This document shows, piece after piece, positions 1 to 6,627 of a DNA stretch of 28,358 nucleotides. Origin of the DNA: an uncultured Bilophila sp. (GTDB lineage: Bacteria; Desulfobacterota; Desulfovibrionia; Desulfovibrionales; Desulfovibrionaceae); the NCBI GenBank assembly GCA_902373525.1, contig CABKMN010000030.1, positions 1 through 28,358 on the forward strand. The letters are read 5' to 3'. Each line of letters opens with the position of its first letter. Within the stretch, counting starts at the first letter, position 1. The translations under genes were made by a program, and so were the position numbers. The notes under the pieces were generated by a model, which was not told the origin of the DNA, did not search any database, and saw only the letters and a program-made list of their open reading frames with translations.

Positions 1-35
1 CCCCAAACCCCACCCCTCTCCCTCCCAAGACTTTC
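1..35 (+). repeat. Partial copy of intergenic hairpin element (tail only)
   Basis: The first bases match the right-hand tail found after the hairpins at 7699, 11587 and 28080: a CCAAACC-type start, a C/T-rich stretch, then AAGACTTTC at 27-35. The hairpin itself would lie before the window. By analogy with the other copies, a gene stop codon probably lies just upstream of the window start. The similarity continues past the tail (33-85) to 24612-24660. Confidence 0.6.
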
Positions 36-195
36 GTAACGGGCTTCAGGCGGGCTTCGTATGTCGTGACGGGCCCGTTCGGCGTTCGGCCCGGACCTTT
101 TTGAAAGCATAAGGACCCACCGTCTGGCTTCCCCACACGTTGTCGTCAGGACCGACGTCCCCGGACTCCCGCCGCGCGGCCTCCCCATTGGTCGA
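36..195. other. Intergenic region with no gene seen
   Basis: I see no convincing coding region between the two hairpin-element copies that flank this stretch. Open frames here lack ribosome binding sites and recognisable protein sequence. About 50 bases (36-85) resemble the sequence after the element at 24545. Confidence 0.5.
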
Positions 196-286
196 AAGCC
201 TTTGAATGAGGATGGGGGATGTTTGGAGGGGGGGGAGCGCGGGGTACGCCCCCCATTCTGGGGAAAATGTTTCCTTCCCCCTCCAA
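196..286 (-). repeat. Intergenic hairpin element, reverse orientation, before recJ
   Basis: A reverse-orientation tail begins with AAGCCTTT (196-203; the complement-strand consensus is AAGTCTTT). Outer hairpin arms follow: TTGGAG plus a G-run at 223-234, and a C-run plus CTCCAA at 277-286. A small inner GGGG/CCCC hairpin lies inside. The element ends 32 nt before the recJ start, as other reverse copies do before their genes. Confidence 0.55.
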
Positions 287-318
287 GGTTTTTGCACGCT
301 CAACAACGCGATACCACT

Positions 319-2037
319 ATGAAAATATGGAAATTCCGCAACGGCTCCGAAGCGGGCGGCTGCCCGCCCGGCTGGGCGGAGAAGCTGGGCGTCCCGCAGG
401 TGGTCGCCGATCTGCTCTGGCAGCGCGGGCTGGATTCACCGGCCCGGATGGACACGTTCCTGTCCCCCGGCCTGCGCCACCTCGCCACGCCGGATTGCTG
501 GCCCGGCATGCGGGAAGCCGTGGACACGCTGGAACAGGGCATCCGCGAAGGCCGCAGGGTGCTCATCTGGGGCGACTATGACGTGGACGGCATCACCGGG
601 GCCACACTCATGTTGCAGACCATGCGCTTCCATGAGGTGCCCTCCTCCGTGCACCTGCCGGACAGGCGGACCGAGGGCTACGGCCTCAACATTCCCGAAC
701 TGGAACGCCTCGCCGCCGAGGAAGGCTCCGGCATCCTGCTCACCGTGGACTGCGGGATCAGCGACGTGAAGGCCGTGGAACGCGCAAAGGAACTGGGCTT
801 CACGGTGGTGGTGTCCGATCACCACATGCCGCCCGCCGAACTGCCGCCCGCCCACGCGATCACCAACCCGCGCCTGAGCGAGGACAATCCCTGCCCCCAT
901 CTCGCGGGCGTGGGCGTGGCCTTCTTCCTCATGGCGGCCCTCAACAGCCGTCTGGGCGAGACGTCGGGCAAACGCATGGACATGCGGCGGGTGCTCGACC
1001 TCGTGGCCCTCGGCACGCTGGCGGACATGGTGTCGCTCACCGGGCAGAACCGCATACTGGTCAAGAACGGCCTGCTCAAAATCGCGGAGGCCAAGCGCCC
1101 CGGCCTTGCGGAACTCAAGGGAGCCAGCGGCTTTTCTCCCGTCGCCGCCCTCGGCGCGGGACAGGTGGTCTTCAACCTCGCCCCGCGCATCAACGCCGCC
1201 GGGCGTCTGGGCAGCCCCACGCTGGCCCACGACATGCTTCTGACCGACTCCCACGACGAGGCCGCCCGCCTCGCCCAGACGCTGACCTCATTGAACGACG
1301 AGCGCCGCGCCGAAGAGGAACGCATCTACAAGGAAGCGCTCGAACAGGCCGAAGCCGCCGGAAACCGCCTCGGCTTCGTGCTCTACGGCAAGGACTGGCA
1401 TCAGGGCGTCATCGGCATCGTGGCCTCGCGCATCGTCGAGACGTATTACCGGCCTGTGCTGATCCTCTGCGCCGACGGGGACACGCTGAAAGGCTCCGGG
1501 CGTTCGGTGCCGGAATTCGATCTGCACGCGGGCCTGACGCGCTGCGCCGACGTCCTGCTCGGCTTCGGCGGACACCGGCAGGCCGCGGGACTGCGCATGG
1601 CTCCCGAACGGCTGGAGGAACTGCGCGACCGCTTCGACGCCGTGATCCGCGAGGACCTCGGAGACAAGCCGCTCACGCCCTCCCTCAAGGTGGACGCCGA
1701 AATGCCCTTCTCGCAGGCGTCCGACTTCACCGTGCTCAAGGGGCTGGAACTGCTCCAGCCCTTCGGCATCGGCAATCCTGAGCCCGTGTTCGCCTCCCAG
1801 CCCCTGCGGGTCAAGAAACGCAAGGCGTTCGGGCATTCGCGCGAGCACATCTCCCTCGAAGTGACCGAGGAAAGCTCGGGCATCACGTTGCAGGCCAAGG
1901 CGTGGCGGCAGGCGGACCAGATTCCCGACGCCATACAGGGCAAGCGCATCCGGCTGGCCTACACGCCCGGCATCAACGCCTACAACGGCATCGCCTCGGT
2001 CGAACTGCGGGTCAGGGACTGGGAAATCCTCGGCTGA
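319..2037 (+). CDS. recJ: Single-stranded-DNA-specific exonuclease RecJ
   Basis: This is a 572-residue protein, close to the 577 residues of E. coli RecJ. RecJ is the cytoplasmic 5'-3' single-strand exonuclease of RecF-pathway recombination, mismatch repair and fork processing. DHH-superfamily motifs are in order: D86-YDVDG (motif I), VDCG, D167-H168-H169 (the DHH triad), NAAGRLGSP, and the DHHA1 signature GFGGHRQAAGLRM; a C-terminal OB-like region follows. Motif I through DHHA1 are all intact. An earlier in-frame ATG at 202 would add 39 residues encoded by the hairpin element, unlike any RecJ N-terminus, so I choose ATG 319 (MKIWKFRNG). No strong Shine-Dalgarno is visible before it. The next gene has its own promoter. 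Confidence 0.95.
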   Translation: MKIWKFRNGSEAGGCPPGWAEKLGVPQVVADLLWQRGLDSPARMDTFLSPGLRHLATPDCWPGMREAVDTLEQGIREGRRVLIWGDYDVDGITGATLMLQTMRFHEVPSSVHLPDRRTEGYGLNIPELERLAAEEGSGILLTVDCGISDVKAVERAKELGFTVVVSDHHMPPAELPPAHAITNPRLSEDNPCPHLAGVGVAFFLMAALNSRLGETSGKRMDMRRVLDLVALGTLADMVSLTGQNRILVKNGLLKIAEAKRPGLAELKGASGFSPVAALGAGQVVFNLAPRINAAGRLGSPTLAHDMLLTDSHDEAARLAQTLTSLNDERRAEEERIYKEALEQAEAAGNRLGFVLYGKDWHQGVIGIVASRIVETYYRPVLILCADGDTLKGSGRSVPEFDLHAGLTRCADVLLGFGGHRQAAGLRMAPERLEELRDRFDAVIREDLGDKPLTPSLKVDAEMPFSQASDFTVLKGLELLQPFGIGNPEPVFASQPLRVKKRKAFGHSREHISLEVTEESSGITLQAKAWRQADQIPDAIQGKRIRLAYTPGINAYNGIASVELRVRDWEILG

Positions 2038-2066
2038 CGGAACGCGCCGTTTCGCCTCCAATGCGC

Positions 2067-2095
2067 TTTTCAAGCGGCGGACTCTTCCCTATACT
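2067..2095 (+). promoter_or_regulatory. Probable sigma-70 promoter of the cyclophilin gene
   Basis: A -35 TTTTCA (2067-2072) is followed by a 17-nt spacer and a -10 TATACT (2090-2095, 5 of 6 consensus). The predicted start near 2102 would place a GCCGCC/GGCGGC hairpin (2102-2119) at the very 5' end of the mRNA. Confidence 0.5.
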
Positions 2096-2145
2096 TTGAT
2101 GGCCGCCAGTTCCGGCGGCGACATACCTTCCACATGGAGATAATT

Positions 2146-2736
2146 ATGCAAAGCCTTCGTATCGCCGTTCTCGCGCTGGCCCTGTGCTTCGGCGCCGGCC
2201 TGCTGCCCGCCCGGAGCGACGCCGCCGCGCCGCAGCCCAAGGTCAAAATCGAAACCAGCATGGGCGACATCGTCGTCGAGCTGAACCCGGCCAAGGCCCC
2301 CAAGACGGTCAGCAACTTCCTCTATTATGTGAAGTCCGGGTTCTACAACGACACGATCTTCCACCGCGTCATCAACGGGTTCATGATTCAGGGCGGCGGC
2401 CACACCGCCGACATGCAGGAAAAGGCCACCACCAAGAAGCCCGTGGTCAACGAAGCCGGAAACGGCCTCAAGAACGAACCCTACACCATCGCGATGGCCC
2501 GCACCAACGATCCCGACTCCGCCACGGCGCAGTTCTTCATCAACGTGGCGAACAACGATTTCCTGAACCACAAGAACAACACCCCCTCCGGGTACGGCTA
2601 CGCCGTGTTCGGCAAGGTCATTCAGGGGCAGGACGTCGTGGACCGCATCAAGGCCGTGCCCACCTCCGGCTTCGGCCCCTATCAGGACGTGCCCCGGACG
2701 CCCGTGATCATCAAGGCCATCGTTCCCGTTCAATAG
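2146..2736 (+). CDS. Exported cyclophilin-type peptidyl-prolyl cis-trans isomerase
   Basis: This is a 196-residue cyclophilin, which catalyses cis-trans isomerisation of X-Pro bonds. Residues 1 to about 27 (MQSLRIAVLALALCFGAG, then A/S-rich DAAA) form a Sec signal peptide, so it probably acts in the periplasm like E. coli PpiA. The catalytic core is recognisable: the FHRVINGFMIQGG segment carries the active-site Arg and Phe/Gln residues, and MARTNDPDSATAQFFIN is the substrate-binding stretch. An ATG at 2134 is in frame, but GGAG at 2136-2139 lies 6 nt before ATG 2146, which makes 2146 the better start. A T-run follows the stop, without an obvious strong stem. Confidence 0.93.
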   Translation: MQSLRIAVLALALCFGAGLLPARSDAAAPQPKVKIETSMGDIVVELNPAKAPKTVSNFLYYVKSGFYNDTIFHRVINGFMIQGGGHTADMQEKATTKKPVVNEAGNGLKNEPYTIAMARTNDPDSATAQFFINVANNDFLNHKNNTPSGYGYAVFGKVIQGQDVVDRIKAVPTSGFGPYQDVPRTPVIIKAIVPVQ

Positions 2737-2812
2737 GGTGTTTTTTTTGGACTGCATTTCCGGTATGTTAGAAACGGATACAAAAAAAATTTGAAAAACC
2801 GCAAAAAAACGC

Positions 2813-2847
2813 TTGCCAAGACCGGAGAGTTTGCGTAGTTACTCTCC
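2813..2847 (+). promoter_or_regulatory. Possible tRNA promoter and inverted repeat
   Basis: TTGCCA (2813-2818) lies 17 nt before TAGTTA (2836-2841), a weak -10. An inverted repeat GGAGAGT (2824-2830) / ACTCTCC (2841-2847) flanks the -10 region, just before tRNA-Phe. The spacing suits a tRNA promoter, but the -10 match is poor. Confidence 0.3.
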
Positions 2848-2854
2848 CTGTCGA

Positions 2855-2930
2855 GCCGGGGTAGCTCAGTTGGTAGAGCAGGGGACTGAAAATCCCCGTG
2901 TGGGCAGTTCAATTCTGTCCCCCGGCACCA
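2855..2930 (+). tRNA. tRNA-Phe (GAA)
   Basis: This is a complete 76-nt cloverleaf with encoded CCA. The acceptor is GCCGGGG (2855-2861) paired with CCCCGGC, then ACCA ending at 2930. The D stem is GCTC/GAGC, and the anticodon stem GGGGA/TCCCC closes the loop CTGAAAA with anticodon GAA at 2888-2890. The variable loop is GTGTG. The T stem GGCAG/CTGTC carries TTCAATT. All stems pair. It is a single gene, followed 12 nt later by an intrinsic terminator. Confidence 0.97.
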
Positions 2931-2942
2931 CTTGGAAATACA

Positions 2943-2980
2943 GGACTTGTGTCTTCTGGACACAAGTCCTTTTTCTGTTT
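2943..2980 (+). terminator. Rho-independent terminator of tRNA-Phe
   Basis: A perfect 11-bp stem, GGACTTGTGTC (2943-2953) with GACACAAGTCC (2959-2969), encloses a 5-nt loop and is followed directly by TTTTTCTGTTT. Confidence 0.92.
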
Positions 2981-3343
2981 CTTCATCCTTCCTCTCCCCC
3001 CCTCTCCCCACATCGGGGGATTGGTCCTCACCTGAGTGCGTTCCCTGCGCTTAGCTCCCATGCCTTTACTCACCTGCCCTGCATCCGGAAGGGCTCACCC
3101 CTGAACCTTTTTCCGTATCCGCCGCAGAGAGGGCTTGGGAAAACGTTCCCGGGCGTAGGGACGAGGTTGCCTCCCCATCTTTTCGCTTGCCGAGTTCTCG
3201 CAATCTTTCGGGCGACGGCCCTTTGTTTCGGACGCGATCCAAAGAAGGCCCCGCCCGATCCGGCTGCCCGGTGCGCGGGCGTATCGCGCACGGCGGGCAT
3301 GGCCTCCCGCTCTCTTCCGCCCCGCTTCCCGTCTTTCGCCATA
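2981..3343. other. Non-coding stretch with no gene seen
   Basis: No open frame here has a plausible start signal, domain or composition. The long open frames on both strands are Arg/Pro/Ser-rich, as expected of random GC-rich DNA. Small C-rich/G-rich complementary patches occur near 2995-3020, but I see no clear copy of the intergenic hairpin element. Confidence 0.5.
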
Positions 3344-3378
3344 CGAAAAGGCCGCACGGCGCATCCGCCGTACGGCCT
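3344..3378 (-). terminator. Intrinsic terminator, minus strand
   Basis: The stem is AGGCCGCACGGCG (3349-3361) and CGCCGTACGGCCT (3366-3378), 13 bp with one mismatch and a 4-nt loop. On the minus strand it is followed by TTTTCG. It lies about 150 nt after the stop of the only minus-strand gene (3526-3822), so it probably ends that transcript. The same arm sequences recur at 14591-14630. Confidence 0.65.
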
Positions 3379-3525
3379 CGCCTCGCGTGAGTGACGCAAG
3401 AGGCATGGAAGAAGACGCTCCTCCTCGGAAACAAACGGCGGCAGGCCGGGGAAAGGGGACGGAGGAACGTTTCCGTTCTCTGCGGGAAGGCAAGCCCTCC
3501 CCTTTTCAGCGGCCCCTCTTCGCCC

Positions 3526-3822
3526 TCAGCAAACCCCGCCGACGGTATCGGCCTGCTGGAGCTGTTCCTCCAGAACGGCTTCCTGCGCGGCCTCGAACTT
3601 GCGGAGACTCTCGTCAAAGAGCCGCATGTAGTAGAGGGAATTCCCGAACAGGGCGACCATAAACGTACCGGCCTCGATTTCCTCGGGCGACGTGTACGAC
3701 TTGCGGTTGCCCTCCATCGTCTGGAGCGCCGACTCAAGCTGTCTGATCAGGTCCCGGATGCCCATCTGCGGGACGTCCACGCCGTCCACCGGACGCGTGG
3801 GATAGTTCTGTTCCGTATCCAT
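3526..3822 (-). CDS. Small conserved-looking protein of unknown function
   Basis: A 98-residue protein (MDTEQNYPTRPVDGVDVPQ at the N-terminus) with soluble, acidic and probably helical composition. It has no signal peptide, membrane segment or cysteine cluster except a C-terminal Cys. I do not recognise the family. It is judged real for three reasons: GGAGG (3829-3833) sits 6 nt before ATG 3822, its codon use and protein composition differ sharply from the shadow frames, and a minus-strand terminator follows downstream. A second ATG at 3825 is directly adjacent but sits only 3 nt from the GGAGG. It diverges from the rpsF operon. The C-terminal half (EAGTFMVALFGNSLYYMRLFDESLRKFEAAQ and on) looks like an amphipathic helix bundle. 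Confidence 0.75.
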   Translation of the reverse strand: MDTEQNYPTRPVDGVDVPQMGIRDLIRQLESALQTMEGNRKSYTSPEEIEAGTFMVALFGNSLYYMRLFDESLRKFEAAQEAVLEEQLQQADTVGGVC

Positions 3823-3852
3823 CATACTCCTCCCGGATGCAGTTGCAGGGGT

Positions 3853-3880
3853 TTTATGCCCGATCCCCGCCTTCGCACAA
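3853..3880 (-). promoter_or_regulatory. Possible promoter of the minus-strand small gene
   Basis: Read on the minus strand, TTGTGC (3880-3875) is followed by a 16-nt spacer and CATAAA (3858-3853). The match is moderate. It lies 30 nt before the start codon and back to back with the rpsF promoter. Confidence 0.35.
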
Positions 3881-3915
3881 CCCTTTCCTTTCGGAGCGAA
3901 AACGGGGAAAGAACC

Positions 3916-3944
3916 TTGACAGGGCGGCGGCGCTTGCGTATTAG
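3916..3944 (+). promoter_or_regulatory. Sigma-70 promoter of the rpsF-rpsR-rplI operon
   Basis: A perfect -35 TTGACA (3916-3921), an exact 17-nt spacer and -10 TATTAG (3939-3944, 4 of 6). Predicted transcription start is near 3951, a few bases before the leader hairpin at 3960. Confidence 0.75.
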
Positions 3945-3959
3945 GTTGAGTTCTGCCTT

Positions 3960-4001
3960 GCCTGTTTCATCGCGTCCGAGAGGGCGACTCCGGAAACAGG
4001 C
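3960..4001 (+). ncRNA. Candidate S6:S18 autoregulatory mRNA leader
   Basis: The outer stem GCCTGTTTC (3960-3968) pairs perfectly with GAAACAGGC (3993-4001). The inner stem CGTCC (3973-3977)/GGGCG (3982-3986) is closed by a GAGA (GNRA) tetraloop. The 3' side of the internal loop ends in CCG (3990-3992), directly against the outer stem. That arrangement, with an unpaired CCG next to a two-stem hairpin before rpsF, is what is known for the bacterial S6:S18-binding leader. In that system the ribosomal protein pair represses its own operon. The family assignment is by pattern recognition, not a covariance search. Confidence 0.7.
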
Positions 4002-4025
4002 CATAGACCATAAGGAGGATATGGC

Positions 4026-4328
4026 ATGAGAAAGTTTGAAACCCTGCTGCTCCTTTCCCCGGAGCTGGCCGCCGACGCGCGTGAAGCGTTGCTTGGCACC
4101 TTCACGGGTGTCATCGAACGCGCTGGCGGTCAGGTGACCGCGGATCACTGGGGCATGCGCGACCTCGCCTACCCTGTTCGCAAACAGATGCGCGGTTACT
4201 ATGTGCGCCTTGAATACGTCGCCCCCGGCGACACCGTGGCCGAACTCGAACGCGTCATCCGCATCAGCGACGGCGTCTTCAAGTTCATCACCGTCAAGCT
4301 GGCCGACGCGGCCGAGGAGGTTGCGTAA
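4026..4328 (+). CDS. rpsF: 30S ribosomal protein S6 (bS6)
   Basis: A 100-residue bS6 (MRKFETLLLLSPELAADAREALL), a 30S platform protein that forms a heterodimer with S18. AGGAGG (4013-4018) lies 7 nt before ATG 4026. The earlier ATG at 4021 is out of frame and reads ATG-GCA-TGA, overlapping this start. The RGYYVRLEYVAPG and RISDGVFKFITVKL strands are typical. It lacks the long acidic C-terminal tail of E. coli S6. One nucleotide separates its stop from rpsR, implying translational coupling. The leader at 3960-4001 is the likely feedback site. Confidence 0.97.
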   Translation: MRKFETLLLLSPELAADAREALLGTFTGVIERAGGQVTADHWGMRDLAYPVRKQMRGYYVRLEYVAPGDTVAELERVIRISDGVFKFITVKLADAAEEVA

Positions 4329-4329
4329 C

Positions 4330-4593
4330 ATGGCCTTCAAGAAAAAGTTTGCTCCTCGTCGCAAGTTCTGCCGTTTCTGCGCGGACAAGGACCTGCCGCT
4401 GGATTACAAGCGCCCCGACATCCTGCGTGACTATATCACGGAACGCGGCAAGATCATTGCCCGCCGCATCACTGGCACCTGCGCCAAGCACCAGCGCCTG
4501 CTCTCCACCGAGATCAAGCGCGCCCGTCAGATGGCTCTGCTGTTCTACACCGCCGGCCATTCCTCTGACGTGAAGAAAAAGAGCAACATCTAA
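4330..4593 (+). CDS. rpsR: 30S ribosomal protein S18 (bS18), zinc-type
   Basis: An 87-residue bS18 (MAFKKKFAPRRKFCRFCADKD). It binds S6 and the 16S rRNA central domain. It carries C14-x2-C17 and C51-x2-H54, so it looks like the metal-binding (C+) form of S18; zinc binding is inferred from these ligands. The start at ATG 4330 follows the rpsF stop by one base, with GAGG of the rpsF 3' end as the ribosome binding site. Upstream in-frame codons belong to the rpsF shadow frame and are not part of the protein. Confidence 0.97.
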   Translation: MAFKKKFAPRRKFCRFCADKDLPLDYKRPDILRDYITERGKIIARRITGTCAKHQRLLSTEIKRARQMALLFYTAGHSSDVKKKSNI

Positions 4594-4604
4594 GGAGACC
4601 CGGT

Positions 4605-5120
4605 ATGAAAATCATTCTTCGTGCCGATGTGGAAAACCTGGGTCGCCTTGGCGATGTGGTGACGGTGAAGGCCGGTTACGGCCGCAACTACCTGTTGCCT
4701 CAGGGCCTGGCCATGCTGGTCACCCCCGGTAACCTCAAGGCTTTTGAACTGGAACGCAAGAAGCTGCAGGCCCGTATGGACGCCCTGCGCGCCGCCGCCG
4801 ACGCCATCGCCGCCAAGCTGGAAGGCCTCGTGCTGCCCATCGTCATGCGCGTGGGCGACAACGACAAGCTGTACGGCTCCGTGACCACCGCCATCATCGG
4901 CGATGCGCTGGCCGCTCAGGACATCGAAGTGGATCGTCGTCGCATTCTCATCGACCATCCGATCCGTACCCTCGGCGATCACCCCGTCCGCGTGCGTCTG
5001 CATGCCGACGTCATCGCTTCCCTCACCGTGAAGGTTGTCTCCGAAGACAAGGCGCATCTCGTTGAAGAAGAAGCCGCCGAAGCTCCGGCCGAAGCCCCGG
5101 CTGAAGAAGCTGCCGAATAG
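4605..5120 (+). CDS. rplI: 50S ribosomal protein L9 (bL9)
   Basis: A 171-residue bL9, longer than the roughly 149 of E. coli. The N-terminal domain (MKIILRADVENLGRLGDVV, KAGYGRNYLLPQGLA) binds 23S rRNA near the L1 stalk. A long connecting helix (residues about 45-75) leads to the C-terminal domain (LYGSVTTAIIGDAL). The extra length is an acidic Ala/Glu/Pro-rich tail (EEEAAEAPAEAPAEEAAE), presumably disordered. The gene starts 11 nt after rpsR, with AAGGAG upstream. Confidence 0.97.
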   Translation: MKIILRADVENLGRLGDVVTVKAGYGRNYLLPQGLAMLVTPGNLKAFELERKKLQARMDALRAAADAIAAKLEGLVLPIVMRVGDNDKLYGSVTTAIIGDALAAQDIEVDRRRILIDHPIRTLGDHPVRVRLHADVIASLTVKVVSEDKAHLVEEEAAEAPAEAPAEEAAE

Positions 5121-5128
5121 TTTCTCGC

Positions 5129-5154
5129 GCCGCCCCCGGTCCTCCGGGGGCGGC
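5129..5154 (+). promoter_or_regulatory. Strong hairpin between rplI and dnaB
   Basis: A perfect 11-bp GC stem, GCCGCCCCCGG (5129-5139) and CCGGGGGCGGC (5144-5154), with loop TCCT, starts 8 nt after the rplI stop. No U-run follows, so it is not a classical terminator. It could stabilise the ribosomal mRNA 3' end or reduce read-through into dnaB. Confidence 0.6.
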
Positions 5155-5211
5155 GACGCGGCGGGCCCTCTGCTCTTCTTTATCCGGTGATACAAACAGA
5201 GGAATTTCCGC

Positions 5212-6609
5212 ATGGCATCTCCTGCCGATCCCAACCGCGCATCCAACGATCTTCTCCGCCGAGTCCCCCCGCACAGCGTTGAGGCCGAACAGGCCGTTCT
5301 GGGGGGCATTTTCATCCGCAACAGCGTCTTCCACACCCTCGTGGACACGCTTTCCGCCGACGATTTTTACCTCCCCGCCCATCAGACGCTCTACACCTGC
5401 TTTCTTGAGCTGTACCGCAAGAACGCGCCCATCGATCTCGTTTCGGTCGCCTCCTATCTCAAGGATCACGGCCAGCTCGAAGACGTGGGCGGCGCGGCCT
5501 ATCTGTCCGAACTGGCGCAGACCGTCGTCAGCGGGGCCAACGCCGAATACTATTCCACCATCGTCCGCGACAAGTCCCTGCAACGTTCCCTCATCGGCGC
5601 GTGTTCGGACATCATCAGCAACTGCTTCGATCAGTCGCGGAGCGTGGACGCCCTGCTGGACGAGTCCGAACAGGCCGTCTTCACCATTTCCGAACGCACC
5701 TCGGGCAAGGTCTTCAAGAGTTCCAAGGAACTCGTCAACCGCGTGTTCGAGGACCTCACCAAGCGCATGGAGCGCAAGGAGATGGTCACCGGCGTCACCA
5801 CCGGCTACAACCGCCTCGACCAGATGACCGCCGGGCTCCAGCCCTCGGACCTCATCATCGTGGCGGCCCGCCCCTCGATGGGCAAGACCGCCTTCGCCCT
5901 GAACATGGCGATGCGCGCCGCCGTACAGGACAACGTGCCGGTCGCGATCTACTCCCTCGAAATGTCGATGGACCAGCTCATGATGCGTATGCTCTGCGCG
6001 TGGGGCAAGGTGGACCTGTCGCACCTGCGCCGGGGCTTCCTCGACTCCGAGGAATGGTACCGCCTCTACCACGCCGCCGACGTGCTCGGGCAGGCCCCCA
6101 TCTACATCGACGACACGCCCGCGCTCTCCCCGCTGGAACTGCGCGCCCGCACCCGGCGTCTCAAGGCCGAATCCGGCGTGGGCCTCGTGATGGTGGACTA
6201 CCTCCAGCTCATGCGCGGCTCCAAGCGCACGGACTCGCGCGAACAGGAAATTTCCGAAATCTCCCGCTCGCTCAAGGGACTGGCGAAGGAAATGGACATC
6301 CCGGTCGTGGCGCTCTCGCAGCTCAACCGCAAACTGGAAGAGCGCACGGACAAGCGCCCGCTGCTGTCCGACCTCCGCGAATCGGGAGCCATCGAACAGG
6401 ACGCCGACGTCATCATGTTCATCTATCGTGACGAAGTGTACCACAAGCAGCCGGACAACCCGCATCAGGGCACGGCGGAAATCATCATCGGCAAGCAGCG
6501 CAACGGGCCCATCGGCACGGCGACGCTGGCCTATCTTGGCTCCTACACAGCATTTGAAGATCTCGAACCCGGACTGTCGCCCCAGCCATCCGAGGCGGGC
6601 GGCGAATAA
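5212..6609 (+). CDS. dnaB: Replicative DNA helicase DnaB
   Basis: A 465-residue DnaB, the hexameric 5'-3' helicase at the replication fork. The N-terminal domain (residues about 15-120: PHSVEAEQAVLGGIF) is followed by a linker and the RecA-like ATPase. The Walker A motif RPSMGKTA spans residues about 220-227, and Walker B VMVDYLQLM lies near 326-334. The arginine-finger/sensor region DLRESGAIEQDADVIMFIYRD is present. No intein or insertion is seen; the length is normal. The start is ATG 5212, preceded by AGAGG. It is separated from rplI by 91 nt with a hairpin and from cysE by 18 nt, so dnaB and cysE are probably co-transcribed. Confidence 0.97.
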   Translation: MASPADPNRASNDLLRRVPPHSVEAEQAVLGGIFIRNSVFHTLVDTLSADDFYLPAHQTLYTCFLELYRKNAPIDLVSVASYLKDHGQLEDVGGAAYLSELAQTVVSGANAEYYSTIVRDKSLQRSLIGACSDIISNCFDQSRSVDALLDESEQAVFTISERTSGKVFKSSKELVNRVFEDLTKRMERKEMVTGVTTGYNRLDQMTAGLQPSDLIIVAARPSMGKTAFALNMAMRAAVQDNVPVAIYSLEMSMDQLMMRMLCAWGKVDLSHLRRGFLDSEEWYRLYHAADVLGQAPIYIDDTPALSPLELRARTRRLKAESGVGLVMVDYLQLMRGSKRTDSREQEISEISRSLKGLAKEMDIPVVALSQLNRKLEERTDKRPLLSDLRESGAIEQDADVIMFIYRDEVYHKQPDNPHQGTAEIIIGKQRNGPIGTATLAYLGSYTAFEDLEPGLSPQPSEAGGE

Positions 6610-6627
6610 CCTTCCCCGAGGTACGCC

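Noticed and set aside
202..318. N-terminal extension of RecJ from ATG 202
   Set aside because: The 39 extra residues translate the hairpin element and do not resemble RecJ; ATG 319 gives the expected length.
2730..3011. Minus-strand 93-residue frame containing RGTELNCPHGDFQSPALPTELPR
   Set aside because: This is the well-known false translation of the antisense of a tRNA-Phe gene; the tRNA at 2855-2930 explains it fully.
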